DNA from: Rhodospirillales bacterium
Lineage (GTDB): Bacteria > Pseudomonadota > Alphaproteobacteria > Rhodospirillales > WMHbin7
Reading direction: 5' to 3'
Length of the DNA stretch: 64,000 nucleotides
NCBI GenBank assembly: GCA_016214125.1
Contig: JACRPC010000030.1
Coordinates: forward strand, 124,001-188,000
Shown piece after piece: positions 32,877 to 42,150 of this stretch (positions within the stretch are counted from its first letter, which is position 1; each line of letters begins with the position of its first letter). Both the position numbers and the translations under genes were made by a program. Below the pieces are notes generated by a model. It made no database searches, had not been told where the DNA came from, and saw only the letters and a list, made by a program, of their open reading frames with translations.

Positions 32877-34379
32877 TCAGGGCTTCGCCTTGGCGTCCGG
32901 CGGGTCGGGCTCCTCATCGGGATCGGCCAATCGTTCCTCGTCCTCCTCAAGCGCCTCTTCGATTTCGGCGGCGGGCGCCGGCGCGGTCTCGGGGCCCGCC
33001 CTGGTGCCATCGCCGGCCTTTTCGCCGGACACCGGCTTGGCGATCGGCGCCTGCTGCTCGACCCCATACAGCTTCTCGGGCAGCCAAAGCCCGATCTGCG
33101 GGAAGAAATAGAGCAGCGCCATGGCGACGAAGACCATGGCCACGAACGGGTAGACGCCCTTGAAGATGTTGTCGAGCGTCACCTGCTTGGGCGCCACCCC
33201 TTTCAGATAGAAGGCGGCCATCGCCACCGGCGGGGTGAGGAAGGAGGTTTGCATGTTAAGCGCCACCAGCAGGCCGAAGAACAAGGGATCGATGCCGTAA
33301 TGCTGCAGCAGCGGCAGGAAGATCGGCATGAAGATGACGATGATCTCCGTCCATTCCAGCGGCCAGCCGAGCAGGAAGATGATGAACTGGGCCAAAATGA
33401 GGAAGCCGGTCGAGGACAGGTTGAGATAGTCCATGACCTGTTTGACCACCTCGTGGCCGTTCAGATAGGCGAACACCGCCGAGAAGGTGGCCGAGCCCAC
33501 GAACAGCCAACACACCATGGCCGAGGCGCGTGCCGTCAGGAACACCGACTCCTTCAGTTTGACGACGGTCATTTCCCGGTAGGCGGCGGCCAGCAGGAGG
33601 GCGCCCAGCGAGCCAACCGCCGCCGCTTCGGTGGGTGTGGCCAGCCCGAACAGGATGGCGCCCAGCACGGCCACGATCAGCAGGCTCAAGGGAAAGAACG
33701 AGGTGAGCAGAGCCTTGACCACGGTCAGCAGCGGGACGTCCATCTCATGCTTGGGCGGGCGCGGGCAAAGCGAGGGATCGATGATGGCCCGCCCCACCAC
33801 ATAGAGCATGTAAAGACCGGCCAGCATCAGGCCGGGCAGGAAAGCGCCGGCATAGAGCTTGACCACCGAAACGCCGGCGGTGGCGCCGTACAGGATCAGC
33901 ATCACGCTGGGCGGGATCAGAATGCCAAGACAGCCGCCGGCGCAGACCACCCCGGCCGACAGGCGCTGGTCGTAGCCGCGCTTTAGCATCGCCGGTAGGG
34001 CCAACAGGCCCATTAGGGTGACGACGGCGCCGACGATGCCGGTGGCGGTGGCGAACAGGGCGCAGGTGGCCAGCGTCGCCACCGCCAGCGAGCCGGGAAT
34101 ATGCTTGGTCGCCAATTGCAGGCTGTGGAACAGGCGATCGAGGATGTTGGCGCGCTCGATGACGTAGCCCATGAACAAAAAGAGCGGCACCGAGATCAGC
34201 ACGTCGTTCGCCATCACGCTGTAGGTGCGCTGGACGAAGAGCTGAAAGATGTGATCGCCCATGGCGTAGTAGCCGAAGGCGACGCCGGTGGCCATCAGGG
34301 TGAAGGCGATGGGAAAGCCAAGCGCGATGGCGACCAGGAAGACCGCCAGCATCAGCATGCCGACTTGAGGGTCCGTCAT
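32877..34379 (-). CDS. TRAP transporter large permease with long acidic tail
   Basis: 500 residues. DctM core (about 1-435): LISVPLFLFMGYVIERAN, VTLMGLLALPAMLKRGYD, IPPSVMLILYGATAG, ATPTEAAAVGSLGALLL, SFLTPPVAMAAFYLKGVAP. A tail of about 65 residues follows, rich in Glu, Asp and Pro (for example EEALEEDEERLADPDEEPD). Most DctM proteins end without such a tail; its role is unknown. ATG overlaps the stop of the small permease gene by four bases. Confidence 0.92.
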   Translation of the reverse strand: MTDPQVGMLMLAVFLVAIALGFPIAFTLMATGVAFGYYAMGDHIFQLFVQRTYSVMANDVLISVPLFLFMGYVIERANILDRLFHSLQLATKHIPGSLAVATLATCALFATATGIVGAVVTLMGLLALPAMLKRGYDQRLSAGVVCAGGCLGILIPPSVMLILYGATAGVSVVKLYAGAFLPGLMLAGLYMLYVVGRAIIDPSLCPRPPKHEMDVPLLTVVKALLTSFFPLSLLIVAVLGAILFGLATPTEAAAVGSLGALLLAAAYREMTVVKLKESVFLTARASAMVCWLFVGSATFSAVFAYLNGHEVVKQVMDYLNLSSTGFLILAQFIIFLLGWPLEWTEIIVIFMPIFLPLLQHYGIDPLFFGLLVALNMQTSFLTPPVAMAAFYLKGVAPKQVTLDNIFKGVYPFVAMVFVAMALLYFFPQIGLWLPEKLYGVEQQAPIAKPVSGEKAGDGTRAGPETAPAPAAEIEEALEEDEERLADPDEEPDPPDAKAKP

Positions 34380-34996
34380 CGCCCGCCCTCCGCCGCCCCG
34401 GCCTTCTGGGCTTCGATGGCCTCATGGGCGGCCTGGTACTCCTTCTCGTGCAGGATGGCGGTTTCCAATTCCTCGACGTCGTGCAGGCGCGAGGGCCAGG
34501 CGCCGGTGCGCAGGCACATCACGCAGCGCGCCACCTCGGCCATGCCCTGCAAGACAAGCAAGATTCCGGTCAGAGGGATGATGGTCTTGAAATGGTAGAT
34601 CGGCGGGCCGTTGGGACTGGCGGCGCTGTGCTCGTGCATCAGCCAGGACAGCTTGGCGAAATGGAAGCCCGCATAGACGAGGGCCAGCACGCCCGGAAAG
34701 AAGAAGATGAAATAAAGCAGCAGCTCGACCGCCGCCTGGCGCCTTGCCGGCCATTCGCGGTAGAGCCAATCGCCACGCACATGGCCGTTGCGAGCCAGCG
34801 TATAGGCCCCGGCCATCATGAACAGGGTACCGTAAAGAATGTAGGCGGCGTCGTAGGCCCATTCGGTCGGCGCCTTGAAGACGTAGCGGGCGAAGACCTC
34901 GTAACTGGTGGCGAAGGTGAGGAGCACGATGCACCAGCCGAAGACCTTGCCGACCCAGGTGTTGATGGTGTCGATGGCGAAGATGAATTTATTCAT
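34376..34996 (-). CDS. TRAP transporter small permease (DctQ family)
   Basis: 206 residues, longer than most DctQ. Four membrane segments; the first after MNKFIFAIDTINTWVGKV, the second in AYDAAYILYGTLFMMAGAY. RNGHVRGDWLY matches the conserved loop. The C-terminus extends some 40 residues past the last membrane segment (ELETAILHEKEYQAAHEA), which with the tail on its DctM partner suggests an interacting cytoplasmic pair. Hairpin upstream, 4-base overlap downstream. Confidence 0.9.
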   Translation of the reverse strand: MNKFIFAIDTINTWVGKVFGWCIVLLTFATSYEVFARYVFKAPTEWAYDAAYILYGTLFMMAGAYTLARNGHVRGDWLYREWPARRQAAVELLLYFIFFFPGVLALVYAGFHFAKLSWLMHEHSAASPNGPPIYHFKTIIPLTGILLVLQGMAEVARCVMCLRTGAWPSRLHDVEELETAILHEKEYQAAHEAIEAQKAGAAEGGR

Positions 34997-35039
34997 GACC
35001 GTGCCGGGAGAATGCCGTCGAGAGGAACGCCGAGACGAT

Positions 35040-35068
35040 GGCCGGAACGGTGTGAAACCGTCCCGGCC
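35040..35068 (-). other. Hairpin between TRAP binding protein and permease genes
   Basis: GGCCGGAACGGT (35040-35051) pairs with ACCGTCCCGGCC (35057-35068), one mismatch, loop of 5; no T tract. It occupies the same place as the hairpin in the first TRAP operon, downstream of the binding protein gene and upstream of DctQ. Confidence 0.6.
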
Positions 35069-35094
35069 CGATCGTCGTCTCCGATCGTCCGATC

Positions 35095-36255
35095 CTACCC
35101 GGATTTCTTCTTGGGAGCGAAGAAGTGGTTGTAGGCGGCGATGGTGCTGGGCGTGTTCTTGACCTCGAAATTGACCACCCGCTTGGCCCAGGCCATCTGC
35201 GATTGGATGACCTTGGCGAAGAACGGTTCCGCCGATTGGGCGGCCAGAACCTTGTCCCAGGCGGCGAGCTGGGCATCGAGCACCGACTTGGGCGTGGTGT
35301 GGACCTTGACCTTGTGCTTGGTCTGCAGCTCTTCAAGATCCCTGGAATAGCGGTCCATCGCCTTCCACGACATGTCGGCCGAAGCGGCTTCGGCGGCGTA
35401 GCGGATCACCGACTGCAATTCCGCCGGCAGCGATTCGTACTTCGTCTTGTTGAAAATGATCTCGAAGCACTCGCAAGCCTGGTGGTAGCTCTGCAGCATG
35501 TAGTCCTTGGAGACGTCGGGGAAGCCCAGGAGCCGGTCCGAGGATGGGTTGTTGAACTCGGCCGCGTCAAGCACGCCACGATCCATCGAAGGTACGATCT
35601 CGCCGCCGGCGATGATGGTGACCGCCGCCCCCATCTCCTTGAAAACGTCGGCCGACAGGCCGACGGTGCGGTATTTGAGGTTCTTAAGATCGTCGGGCTT
35701 GGTGACCGCCTTCTTGAACCAGCCGAGCGGCTGGTTGGGCATCGGCCCCGAGAGGAAGCCGACCAGATTGAGCTTAAGAATATCGTTGACCAGCTCTTTG
35801 TAAAGCTGCTCGCCGCCGCCATACTTCATCCAGCCGATCATCGCGTTGGCCTGCCAGCCGAAGGCCGGCGGGGTGCCGAACAGCGAAAAAGCCTTGTGCT
35901 TGCCGTACCAGTAGGCGCAGACGCCGTGACCGCCATCGAGGACGCCGGTATGGACGGCATCCTGCATCTGGAAGGCCGGCACCACGGCGCCGGCGGCCAG
36001 CAGGTCGAGCTTGAGCCGGCCGGCCGACATATCGTTGACCTTGGTGACGAAGTCCTGGGCGAATTCGTGGAAGATATCCTTGGTCGGCCAGGTGCTCTGG
36101 AATTTGAGGGCGACCGTTTGCGCCCGCGAGACGCTGGGCATGGCGACGGCGGCGGTGCCGCCGGCCATCGCGGCGACGCCGGCCTTGAGGAAGCGGCGGC
36201 GCGTGGTGCCGGGCGGAGTGGCTTTCTTGGCCGGCTTGGCAGTGTCGTTGGACAT
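35095..36255 (-). CDS. TRAP transporter substrate-binding protein with Tat signal
   Basis: 386 residues. A twin-arginine signal (TTRRRFLKAGVAAMAGG) means it is folded before export. The mature part has LKFQSTWPTKDIFHEFAQDF, LAAGAVVPAFQMQDAVHTG, and RTVGLSADVFKEMG, a pattern close to TakP-type binding proteins, which bind 2-keto acids such as pyruvate with a cation and form dimers. Substrate is therefore likely an alpha-keto or related acid, by analogy. First gene of a second TRAP operon (with 34376 and 32877). Divergent from a lipoprotein methyltransferase gene. Confidence 0.9.
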   Translation of the reverse strand: MSNDTAKPAKKATPPGTTRRRFLKAGVAAMAGGTAAVAMPSVSRAQTVALKFQSTWPTKDIFHEFAQDFVTKVNDMSAGRLKLDLLAAGAVVPAFQMQDAVHTGVLDGGHGVCAYWYGKHKAFSLFGTPPAFGWQANAMIGWMKYGGGEQLYKELVNDILKLNLVGFLSGPMPNQPLGWFKKAVTKPDDLKNLKYRTVGLSADVFKEMGAAVTIIAGGEIVPSMDRGVLDAAEFNNPSSDRLLGFPDVSKDYMLQSYHQACECFEIIFNKTKYESLPAELQSVIRYAAEAASADMSWKAMDRYSRDLEELQTKHKVKVHTTPKSVLDAQLAAWDKVLAAQSAEPFFAKVIQSQMAWAKRVVNFEVKNTPSTIAAYNHFFAPKKKSG

Positions 36256-36550
36256 GTTCGCTCCTTCCTGGATTTCAAGACGCCTTAGACAACGATCCCC
36301 GGGGGGCTCTTGTGCAAGATCTCGAAGGCGGGACGTCCGAGCCTCGGCGTTTCAGCTCTCTTCGCCGCGTTCCAATTGCGCAGGTTGATCCTGCCCATCC
36401 TCCCCAAACGACAATCACGACAACACCCCAATATACGGTGAGTTGTGCCGCCCTTAAAGGGGCGATCAAGGAAAATCCTGGCTTGTCGTGGTAGGATGGG
36501 CGGCAGGACGCTACTTATGCAAGGATCGCATGGCACCCAGGGAGGACGTC

Positions 36551-37402
36551 ATGAAGCACACACAGCCCCTTTTGTCGGCCATCCTGATGCTCGGCGCCGG
36601 CCTGGCGCTTGGCGCCTGCGCCCAAGGGCCGCAACCGCTGGCACCCGAGCGGATCGCCGCCATCATCGCCAGCCCCGATCGCAGCCAAGCCGACCGCACC
36701 AACGATCAGCGCCGCAAGCCGGAGCTGATCTTGGGCTTCATCGCGCCTTGGCCGGGCATGGCGGCGCTCGATCTCAGCGCCGGCGGCGGCTACACCACCG
36801 AGCTTCTGGCGCGATCGGTCGGGCCCAGCGGCGCGGTGTACGGTCAAAGCCGGCCCGCCACGCCCAACCAGCGCCCACCGGCCCAGCCCGAAGGCGGCGC
36901 GGCGTCCCCCGCTGCCGGCGCGCCCGCGGCGCCGCCGCGCCCGCCCTCGCCGGTGGCCTTGGCAGCGCGCGCCCAGAAAATGCGCGAGGCGGGCGTGGCG
37001 GCGGCGCCGATCACTGCCATCGTGCGCGCCTTCGAAGATCCCATTCCGCCCGAACTGGCGGAAGGGCGCCTCGATCTGGTGACGTTGATGTTCAATTACC
37101 ACGATCTGGGCCATATGGGCGTCGACCGGGCGCCGATGAACCGGGCGGTCTTCAAGGCCCTGAAACCGGGCGGCCTTTATGTCATCGCCGACCATTCCGG
37201 CCGGCCGGGCACCGGCATCTCGGAATCGGGCACCCTGCACCGGATCGAGGAAGCCTTCCTAAGAGCGGAAGTGGAAGCGGCCGGATTCAAACTGCTCGCC
37301 CAAGGCAATTTCCTGCGCAATCCCGCCGACCCCAGGGACAAGAACACCCCCGATCCGCCGATGCCGAAGGACGAGTTCGTCTTGAAATTCGTCAGGCCCT
37401 GA
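36551..37402 (+). CDS. Lipoprotein with SAM-methyltransferase-like fold
   Basis: 283 residues from ATG 36551 after GGAGG (36541-36545). A lipoprotein signal ends in LALGAC with Cys23 as the lipid site. The mature part has a Rossmann methyltransferase look: GMAALDLSAGGGYTTELLA and RAVFKALKPGGLYVIADHSG, and a FNYHDLGHMG strand. Between them is an insertion of about 50 residues rich in Ala, Pro, Gly and Gln. It fits the group of predicted methyltransferases (COG4798-like) that carry export signals, although SAM is not known in the periplasm. Function unknown. Ends three bases before the convergent efflux gene. Confidence 0.7.
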   Translation: MKHTQPLLSAILMLGAGLALGACAQGPQPLAPERIAAIIASPDRSQADRTNDQRRKPELILGFIAPWPGMAALDLSAGGGYTTELLARSVGPSGAVYGQSRPATPNQRPPAQPEGGAASPAAGAPAAPPRPPSPVALAARAQKMREAGVAAAPITAIVRAFEDPIPPELAEGRLDLVTLMFNYHDLGHMGVDRAPMNRAVFKALKPGGLYVIADHSGRPGTGISESGTLHRIEEAFLRAEVEAAGFKLLAQGNFLRNPADPRDKNTPDPPMPKDEFVLKFVRP

Positions 37403-37405
37403 GCG

Positions 37406-38833
37406 TTAAGGCGGCGGCGCGCTTCCCAGCGCCTTGAAGAGGCCGACGGCGGCGTTCAGGCGGGCCAAGCGGACCTGAATGGCGCCGTCCTCGGCTTGAA
37501 GGAGCGTGCGCTGGGCCTCCAGCACCGCCAGATAATCGACCGCCCCCTCGCGGTAGCGGATGTCGGCCAGACGCTGGGCCTCCTTGGCCGCCATCACCGC
37601 CTGAGTCTGCGCGTCCTCCTGCAGGGCCAGCCAGCGGGTGGCGGCCAGCCCGTCCTCGACATCCTTGAGCGCCGCCAGGATGGCGCCCTGATAGCTTTCC
37701 GCCAGTTCCTTCATCTTGGCCTCGGAGAGCCGGACATTCGCCAACAGCTTGCCGTGATCGAACAAGGTGACGGCAAGGTTGCCGCCCAGGGTCCAGAAGG
37801 CGCTTTTGGGGTCAAGAAGCGTGTCGAGATAGATCGAGGAATAGCCGCGATCGCCGGTCAGAGTGATCAACGGAAAAAGCTGGGCGCGGGCGATGCCGAT
37901 GTTGGCGTTGGCGGCCTTGAGATTGGCCTCGGCCTTGCGGATGTCGGGCCGGCTCAAAAGAAGCGCCGCCGGCAGGCCGGGCCGAACGGCGGGCACCGGC
38001 AGTTCGCCCAGCGCCACCCGATCCGCCAACCCCGCCGAATTGGTCAGGCCGCAATAAAGCGCCAACGTGTCGAGCGCCTGGCGACGCTGCAATTCCAGCG
38101 CCGGCACCTGGGCCTCGATCAGGGCCACGGCGCTGCGCTGCTGCGCCGCCTCGAGCGCCGAGGTCTTGCCGAAGGCTTCCTGCTTTTCGGCCAGCTCCAG
38201 CGATTGGCGGGCGATCTCGAGATTGCGCTTGGCCGCCGCCACCCGCTCGGCCAGGGCCAAGGCCTGGAACCAGGTGGTGGCGACGTTGGCGGTGAGCGTA
38301 AGCGCCACCGTGTCGCGGTCGAATTCGCTGGCCGCCAGACCCTGCTCGGCCGCCTCGATGCCCGAGCGGGTCTTGCCCCAGAAATCGATCTCGTAGCTGG
38401 CGGTCAGGCTGGCCTGATAGCTGCGCAGTGTGCCCGCCGAGCTGGTGGTGGTGCGGGTCGAGGATGAACTGCTGCTGGCCGAACTTGAGCGCTTCGCCAC
38501 CTGGCCCTGGCCGCTTAGGCCGAAGGTCGGCCAGAGCGGCGCGCTGGCGGCGTCGGCCTGGGCCTGGGCCTGCTCGATGCGGGCGATCGCCGCCTTGAGA
38601 TCGCGGTTGTTGGCAAGCGCCCGCGCCTGAAGGGCGTCAAGGTCCGAGCTGGCGAATTCCTTCCACCAGGCGCCGGGCGCCGGCATCTCGAGGGGCGGCT
38701 GGGCGGGCGGGGGCGGATCGGCGTTCGTCCACCAGTCGGGCAGCGCCAGATCGGGCAGCCGGAAATCGGGGGCCAGCGAACAGCCCGACAGCGCGACCGC
38801 CATCAGGACCAGCGCCGGAAGGGGGGCGCGCAT
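37406..38833 (-). CDS. Outer-membrane efflux lipoprotein (NodT/OprM type)
   Basis: 475 residues. Lipobox VALSGC (Cys18). TolC-family repeats: NRDLKAAIARIEQAQAQAD in the first half and LSRPDIRKAEANLKAANANI in the second. It would form the trimeric channel through the outer membrane for the MacAB system encoded just upstream (three bases between). There is a serine-rich stretch near residues 120-130. Length is normal for the family. Confidence 0.92.
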   Translation of the reverse strand: MRAPLPALVLMAVALSGCSLAPDFRLPDLALPDWWTNADPPPPAQPPLEMPAPGAWWKEFASSDLDALQARALANNRDLKAAIARIEQAQAQADAASAPLWPTFGLSGQGQVAKRSSSASSSSSSTRTTTSSAGTLRSYQASLTASYEIDFWGKTRSGIEAAEQGLAASEFDRDTVALTLTANVATTWFQALALAERVAAAKRNLEIARQSLELAEKQEAFGKTSALEAAQQRSAVALIEAQVPALELQRRQALDTLALYCGLTNSAGLADRVALGELPVPAVRPGLPAALLLSRPDIRKAEANLKAANANIGIARAQLFPLITLTGDRGYSSIYLDTLLDPKSAFWTLGGNLAVTLFDHGKLLANVRLSEAKMKELAESYQGAILAALKDVEDGLAATRWLALQEDAQTQAVMAAKEAQRLADIRYREGAVDYLAVLEAQRTLLQAEDGAIQVRLARLNAAVGLFKALGSAPPP

Positions 38834-38836
38834 CGC

Positions 38837-40795
38837 CTACTCCGCCGACAGGGCGATGACGGGATCGAGATGCGCGGCCTTGCGGGCCGGCATGTAGCCA
38901 AACAGCAGGCCGGTGGCGAAGGCGCAGCCGAAGGCCAGCAGAACCGGCGGCAGGGAAAAGAGCGCCGTCTGGCCGAAACGTTCGGCCATGAGCGCGGTCG
39001 CCAGGCCGCCGGCCACCCCCAGCACGCCGCCGATGGCGCAGACCACCATCGCTTCGGTGAGGAATTGAAGCAGGATGTTGACGGTGCGGGCGCCGGTCGC
39101 CATGCGGATGCCGATCTCGCGGGTGCGCTCGGTGACGCTGACCAGCATGATGTTCATCACCCCGATGCCGCCCACCACCAGCGAGATGGCGGCGATCGAG
39201 CCCAGGAGCAGGGTCATGGTGTTCTGGGTCTGGGTGGCGGTGTCGAGAATGGCCGCCATGTTGCGGATCTGGAAATCCTGGGTGCGGTGGCGGGCGATCA
39301 GGAGCTGGGTGATGCGGTCCTGGGTGTCGGGGATGGCGCTCACATCCTCGACCTGGACGGTGATCGAGCGCAGATGGCGCTGGCCGAACAGGCGCAGGCT
39401 GCCGGTGGTGAGCGGCACGAAGGCGGCGTCGTCCATGTCGGAGCCGAAGGGAGTGGCGCCCTTGATGCCCATCACCCCGATCACCTGGAAGGGCACGTTG
39501 TTCATCAGCACGTAGCGGCCGATGGGATCGACGCCCCGGGGAAAGAGATTGTCGACCACCGTTTGGCCGAGCGCCACCACCGGCACGTAGCTTTTCACCT
39601 CGTCGGGGGTGAAGAAGATGCCGCGCGCCATCGGCCAATCGCGCGCCAGGGGATAGTCGGCCGAGGTGGCGGTGGTCACCGTCTGGTAATCGGCGTTGCC
39701 GGTGCGGATGGTCACCGCCCCGCCCATTTCCGGAACCGCGGTGCGCACATTCTCGAGCCGGGCGATCTCCAGGGCGTCGTCGGGCACCAGGGTGGCGACC
39801 GAGCCGCTGGCGAACCGCAGATTGGGGGCGCCCGGGCGGATCAGCAACAGGTTGGTGCCCATGGCCTGAATGCGCGCCAGCACCTCTTGCTTGGCGCCGT
39901 CGCCCAAGGCGAGCATGGCGACCACCGAGCCGACGCCAATGACGATGCCCAGAAGCGTCAGCACCGAGCGGAACAGATTGGCCCGCAGCGAGCGAAGGGC
40001 CATTTTCACCGCTTCCGCAACATCGGTGAACGCGCCGACCGAGCGCTGGGGGTCGGGCGGCGGCAGGGCGATGGCGCCCGGATCGCCGGTACCCGGACCG
40101 CCGCCTTCGGTTCGGGAAACCACCACCCCGTCGGCCAGGGTGACGATCTCGCTGGCCTCGGCGGCGATGCGCGGATCGTGGGTGATGAGGATGATGGTGT
40201 GGCCGTTGGCGTTCAGTTGATGGAGCAGCGCCAGAACCTCGCGGCCGCTCGTGCTGTCGAGCGCGCCGGTCGGCTCGTCGGCCAGGATGATGGCGCCGCC
40301 ATTCATCAGCGCCCGGGCGATCGACACCCGCTGCTGCTGGCCGCCCGACAGCTGGTGCGGCCGGTGGTCGAGGCGATCGCCCAAGCCCAGGCTGGCCAGG
40401 ATGGCTCGCGCCCGCGTCTGGCGTTGGCTCTTGCCAAGCCCGGCATAGACGGCGGGAATTTCCACATTCTCGACCGCGTCGGCGGTGGCGAGCAGATTGT
40501 ATTGCTGGAAGATGAAGCCGAAGGTGTCGCGCCTGAGCAGGGCCAATTCGTCGCGGTCGAGATTGGAAATATCGCGCCCGCCCAGCCGATAGCGGCCCGA
40601 GGTCGGGCGATCGAGACAGCCCAAAATATTCATCAAGGTGGTCTTGCCCGAGCCCGAGGCGCCCATGATGGCGATGAAGGCGCCCTTGCGGATGGCGAGC
40701 GAGACCCCATGCAGCACCTCGACCGCCAGGGTGCCGCGCCGGTAGGTTTTGGTCACCCCGTCAAGCTCGATCAAGGGTTCGGCGGCCAAACTCAT
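38837..40795 (-). CDS. macB: MacB-type ABC transporter, ATPase-permease fusion
   Basis: 652 residues. ATPase: Walker A GASGSGKT, signature LSGGQQQR, Walker [12 protein letters not shown]. Then a first membrane segment ([20 protein letters not shown]), a periplasmic domain of about 200 residues, and three more membrane segments ending with [20 protein letters not shown]. MacB drives efflux of macrolides, peptides or lipids, using a periplasmic adaptor and an outer-membrane channel. All three parts are here in one operon. ATG overlaps the stop of the adaptor gene (ATGA). The actual substrate is not visible. Confidence 0.94.
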   Translation of the reverse strand: MSLAAEPLIELDGVTKTYRRGTLAVEVLHGVSLAIRKGAFIAIMGASGSGKTTLMNILGCLDRPTSGRYRLGGRDISNLDRDELALLRRDTFGFIFQQYNLLATADAVENVEIPAVYAGLGKSQRQTRARAILASLGLGDRLDHRPHQLSGGQQQRVSIARALMNGGAIILADEPTGALDSTSGREVLALLHQLNANGHTIILITHDPRIAAEASEIVTLADGVVVSRTEGGGPGTGDPGAIALPPPDPQRSVGAFTDVAEAVKMALRSLRANLFRSVLTLLGIVIGVGSVVAMLALGDGAKQEVLARIQAMGTNLLLIRPGAPNLRFASGSVATLVPDDALEIARLENVRTAVPEMGGAVTIRTGNADYQTVTTATSADYPLARDWPMARGIFFTPDEVKSYVPVVALGQTVVDNLFPRGVDPIGRYVLMNNVPFQVIGVMGIKGATPFGSDMDDAAFVPLTTGSLRLFGQRHLRSITVQVEDVSAIPDTQDRITQLLIARHRTQDFQIRNMAAILDTATQTQNTMTLLLGSIAAISLVVGGIGVMNIMLVSVTERTREIGIRMATGARTVNILLQFLTEAMVVCAIGGVLGVAGGLATALMAERFGQTALFSLPPVLLAFGCAFATGLLFGYMPARKAAHLDPVIALSAE

Positions 40796-42057
40796 GGCCG
40801 AGGACGGGCCGGCTGTTGGCCGGAGGCCGGCGGTGCGACGCCGCCGCCCGGCGGTCCCGAGGGCGGGCCGGCTCGTTTGGCTTCGGGCAGGCGCCGCCCG
40901 ATCACCACCTCGTCGCCCTCGGCCAGCCCGGAAAGAATCTGGGCCTGGACCCGGTTGCGCACGCCGACGGTTACCGGCCGCGCCTCGGGCTTGCCGTCCT
41001 TCACCACCAGAACGGTGCCGCGGCCGCGATCGGGCGGTCCGCCCTCGCGCCGCTTGCCCGCCGCACGATCCTGGCCGGCCTCGGCCTGCGCCAGGGCGGC
41101 GATCGGCACCAAAAGCGCGTCCTGGGCGGCGGCGTGCACGAAGAAGACTTGGGCCGACATCTGGATGCCGAGATCGCCTTCTTGGTTGGCGATGTCGAAC
41201 AGGGCGTTGTAGAGCACGACGTTGTTCAGCACGTCGGGGGTGGGCAGAATTTGGCGAAGCCGGCTCGACCGCCTACGCTCGGGCTGGCCCAGCGTGGTGA
41301 AATAGACCTCCTGGCCCACTTTAAGCTTGGTCACGTCGGCTTCGGAGACCTGGGTCCAGACCGTCATGGTCGCCAGATCGGCAATCCGCACGATGGTGGG
41401 CGCCTGCTGGGTGGCGTTGATGGTCTGGCCCTGGCGGGCGATCTGGGTCACCACCGTGCCGGTCATCGGCGCATAGACTTTGGTGTAACCCAGATTGGCC
41501 TCGTCGCCCTTCAGATTCGATTCGATCTGCTGGATCTGGGCGCGCAATTGCGCCACCTGGGCCTGCGCCGTCTTGAGCGCGGTCTGGGCGCTCTGGAAGG
41601 CGTCCTGGCTGGTGGCGTTGGCGCGGATCATCCGGCTTTGCCGTTCGAACTGCTCCTCGGCCAAGGCGAGCTGGGCCTGCTTTTCCGACAATTGGGCGCG
41701 CAGGCTTTGCAATTGGGCGCGGCCGGCATCGACCCTGGTGCCGTAGATGATGGGGTCGATCTCGGCTAGGAGCTGGCCTTCCTTGACCGTCTGGCCGATC
41801 TCGACATGGACCCGCCGCAATTGGCCCGACACCTGGGTGCCGACATCGACGTAATTGACCGGCTGAAGGGTGCCCAGCGCCGTGGTGGTGTCCTCGATGT
41901 CGCCCTTCTGAACCTTGGCGGTGAGAAACGACGCCTCGCTGGACCCCGGGCGGGCAAAGGCGTACCAGCCGCCCGCCGCCAGGATGGCCAGGGCCAAAAC
42001 GGCCAGGACGCGGGGATGGGCGAGGGGAAACCGGGCGATCACGGTCAAAAGCGACAT
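40792..42057 (-). CDS. macA: MacA-type periplasmic efflux adaptor
   Basis: 421 residues. One N-terminal membrane segment ([18 protein letters not shown]), a lipoyl half, a coiled coil (about residues 110-175, [20 protein letters not shown]), the second half-lipoyl part ([16 protein letters not shown]), and beta-barrel and membrane-proximal domains. The C-terminus is a Pro/Gly-rich tail (about 30 residues), as seen in many MacA. First gene of the macA-macB-nodT operon. Specificity unknown. Confidence 0.92.
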   Translation of the reverse strand: MSLLTVIARFPLAHPRVLAVLALAILAAGGWYAFARPGSSEASFLTAKVQKGDIEDTTTALGTLQPVNYVDVGTQVSGQLRRVHVEIGQTVKEGQLLAEIDPIIYGTRVDAGRAQLQSLRAQLSEKQAQLALAEEQFERQSRMIRANATSQDAFQSAQTALKTAQAQVAQLRAQIQQIESNLKGDEANLGYTKVYAPMTGTVVTQIARQGQTINATQQAPTIVRIADLATMTVWTQVSEADVTKLKVGQEVYFTTLGQPERRRSSRLRQILPTPDVLNNVVLYNALFDIANQEGDLGIQMSAQVFFVHAAAQDALLVPIAALAQAEAGQDRAAGKRREGGPPDRGRGTVLVVKDGKPEARPVTVGVRNRVQAQILSGLAEGDEVVIGRRLPEAKRAGPPSGPPGGGVAPPASGQQPARPRP

Positions 42058-42150
42058 AGGGGCCTGTCGGTCGGAACGGTCCCCAGTGTGGGAGAGATTC
42101 CGCCCGCCGTCGAGCCCCTCTTGGTAACGATATGTATCGGGGCCGACGCC

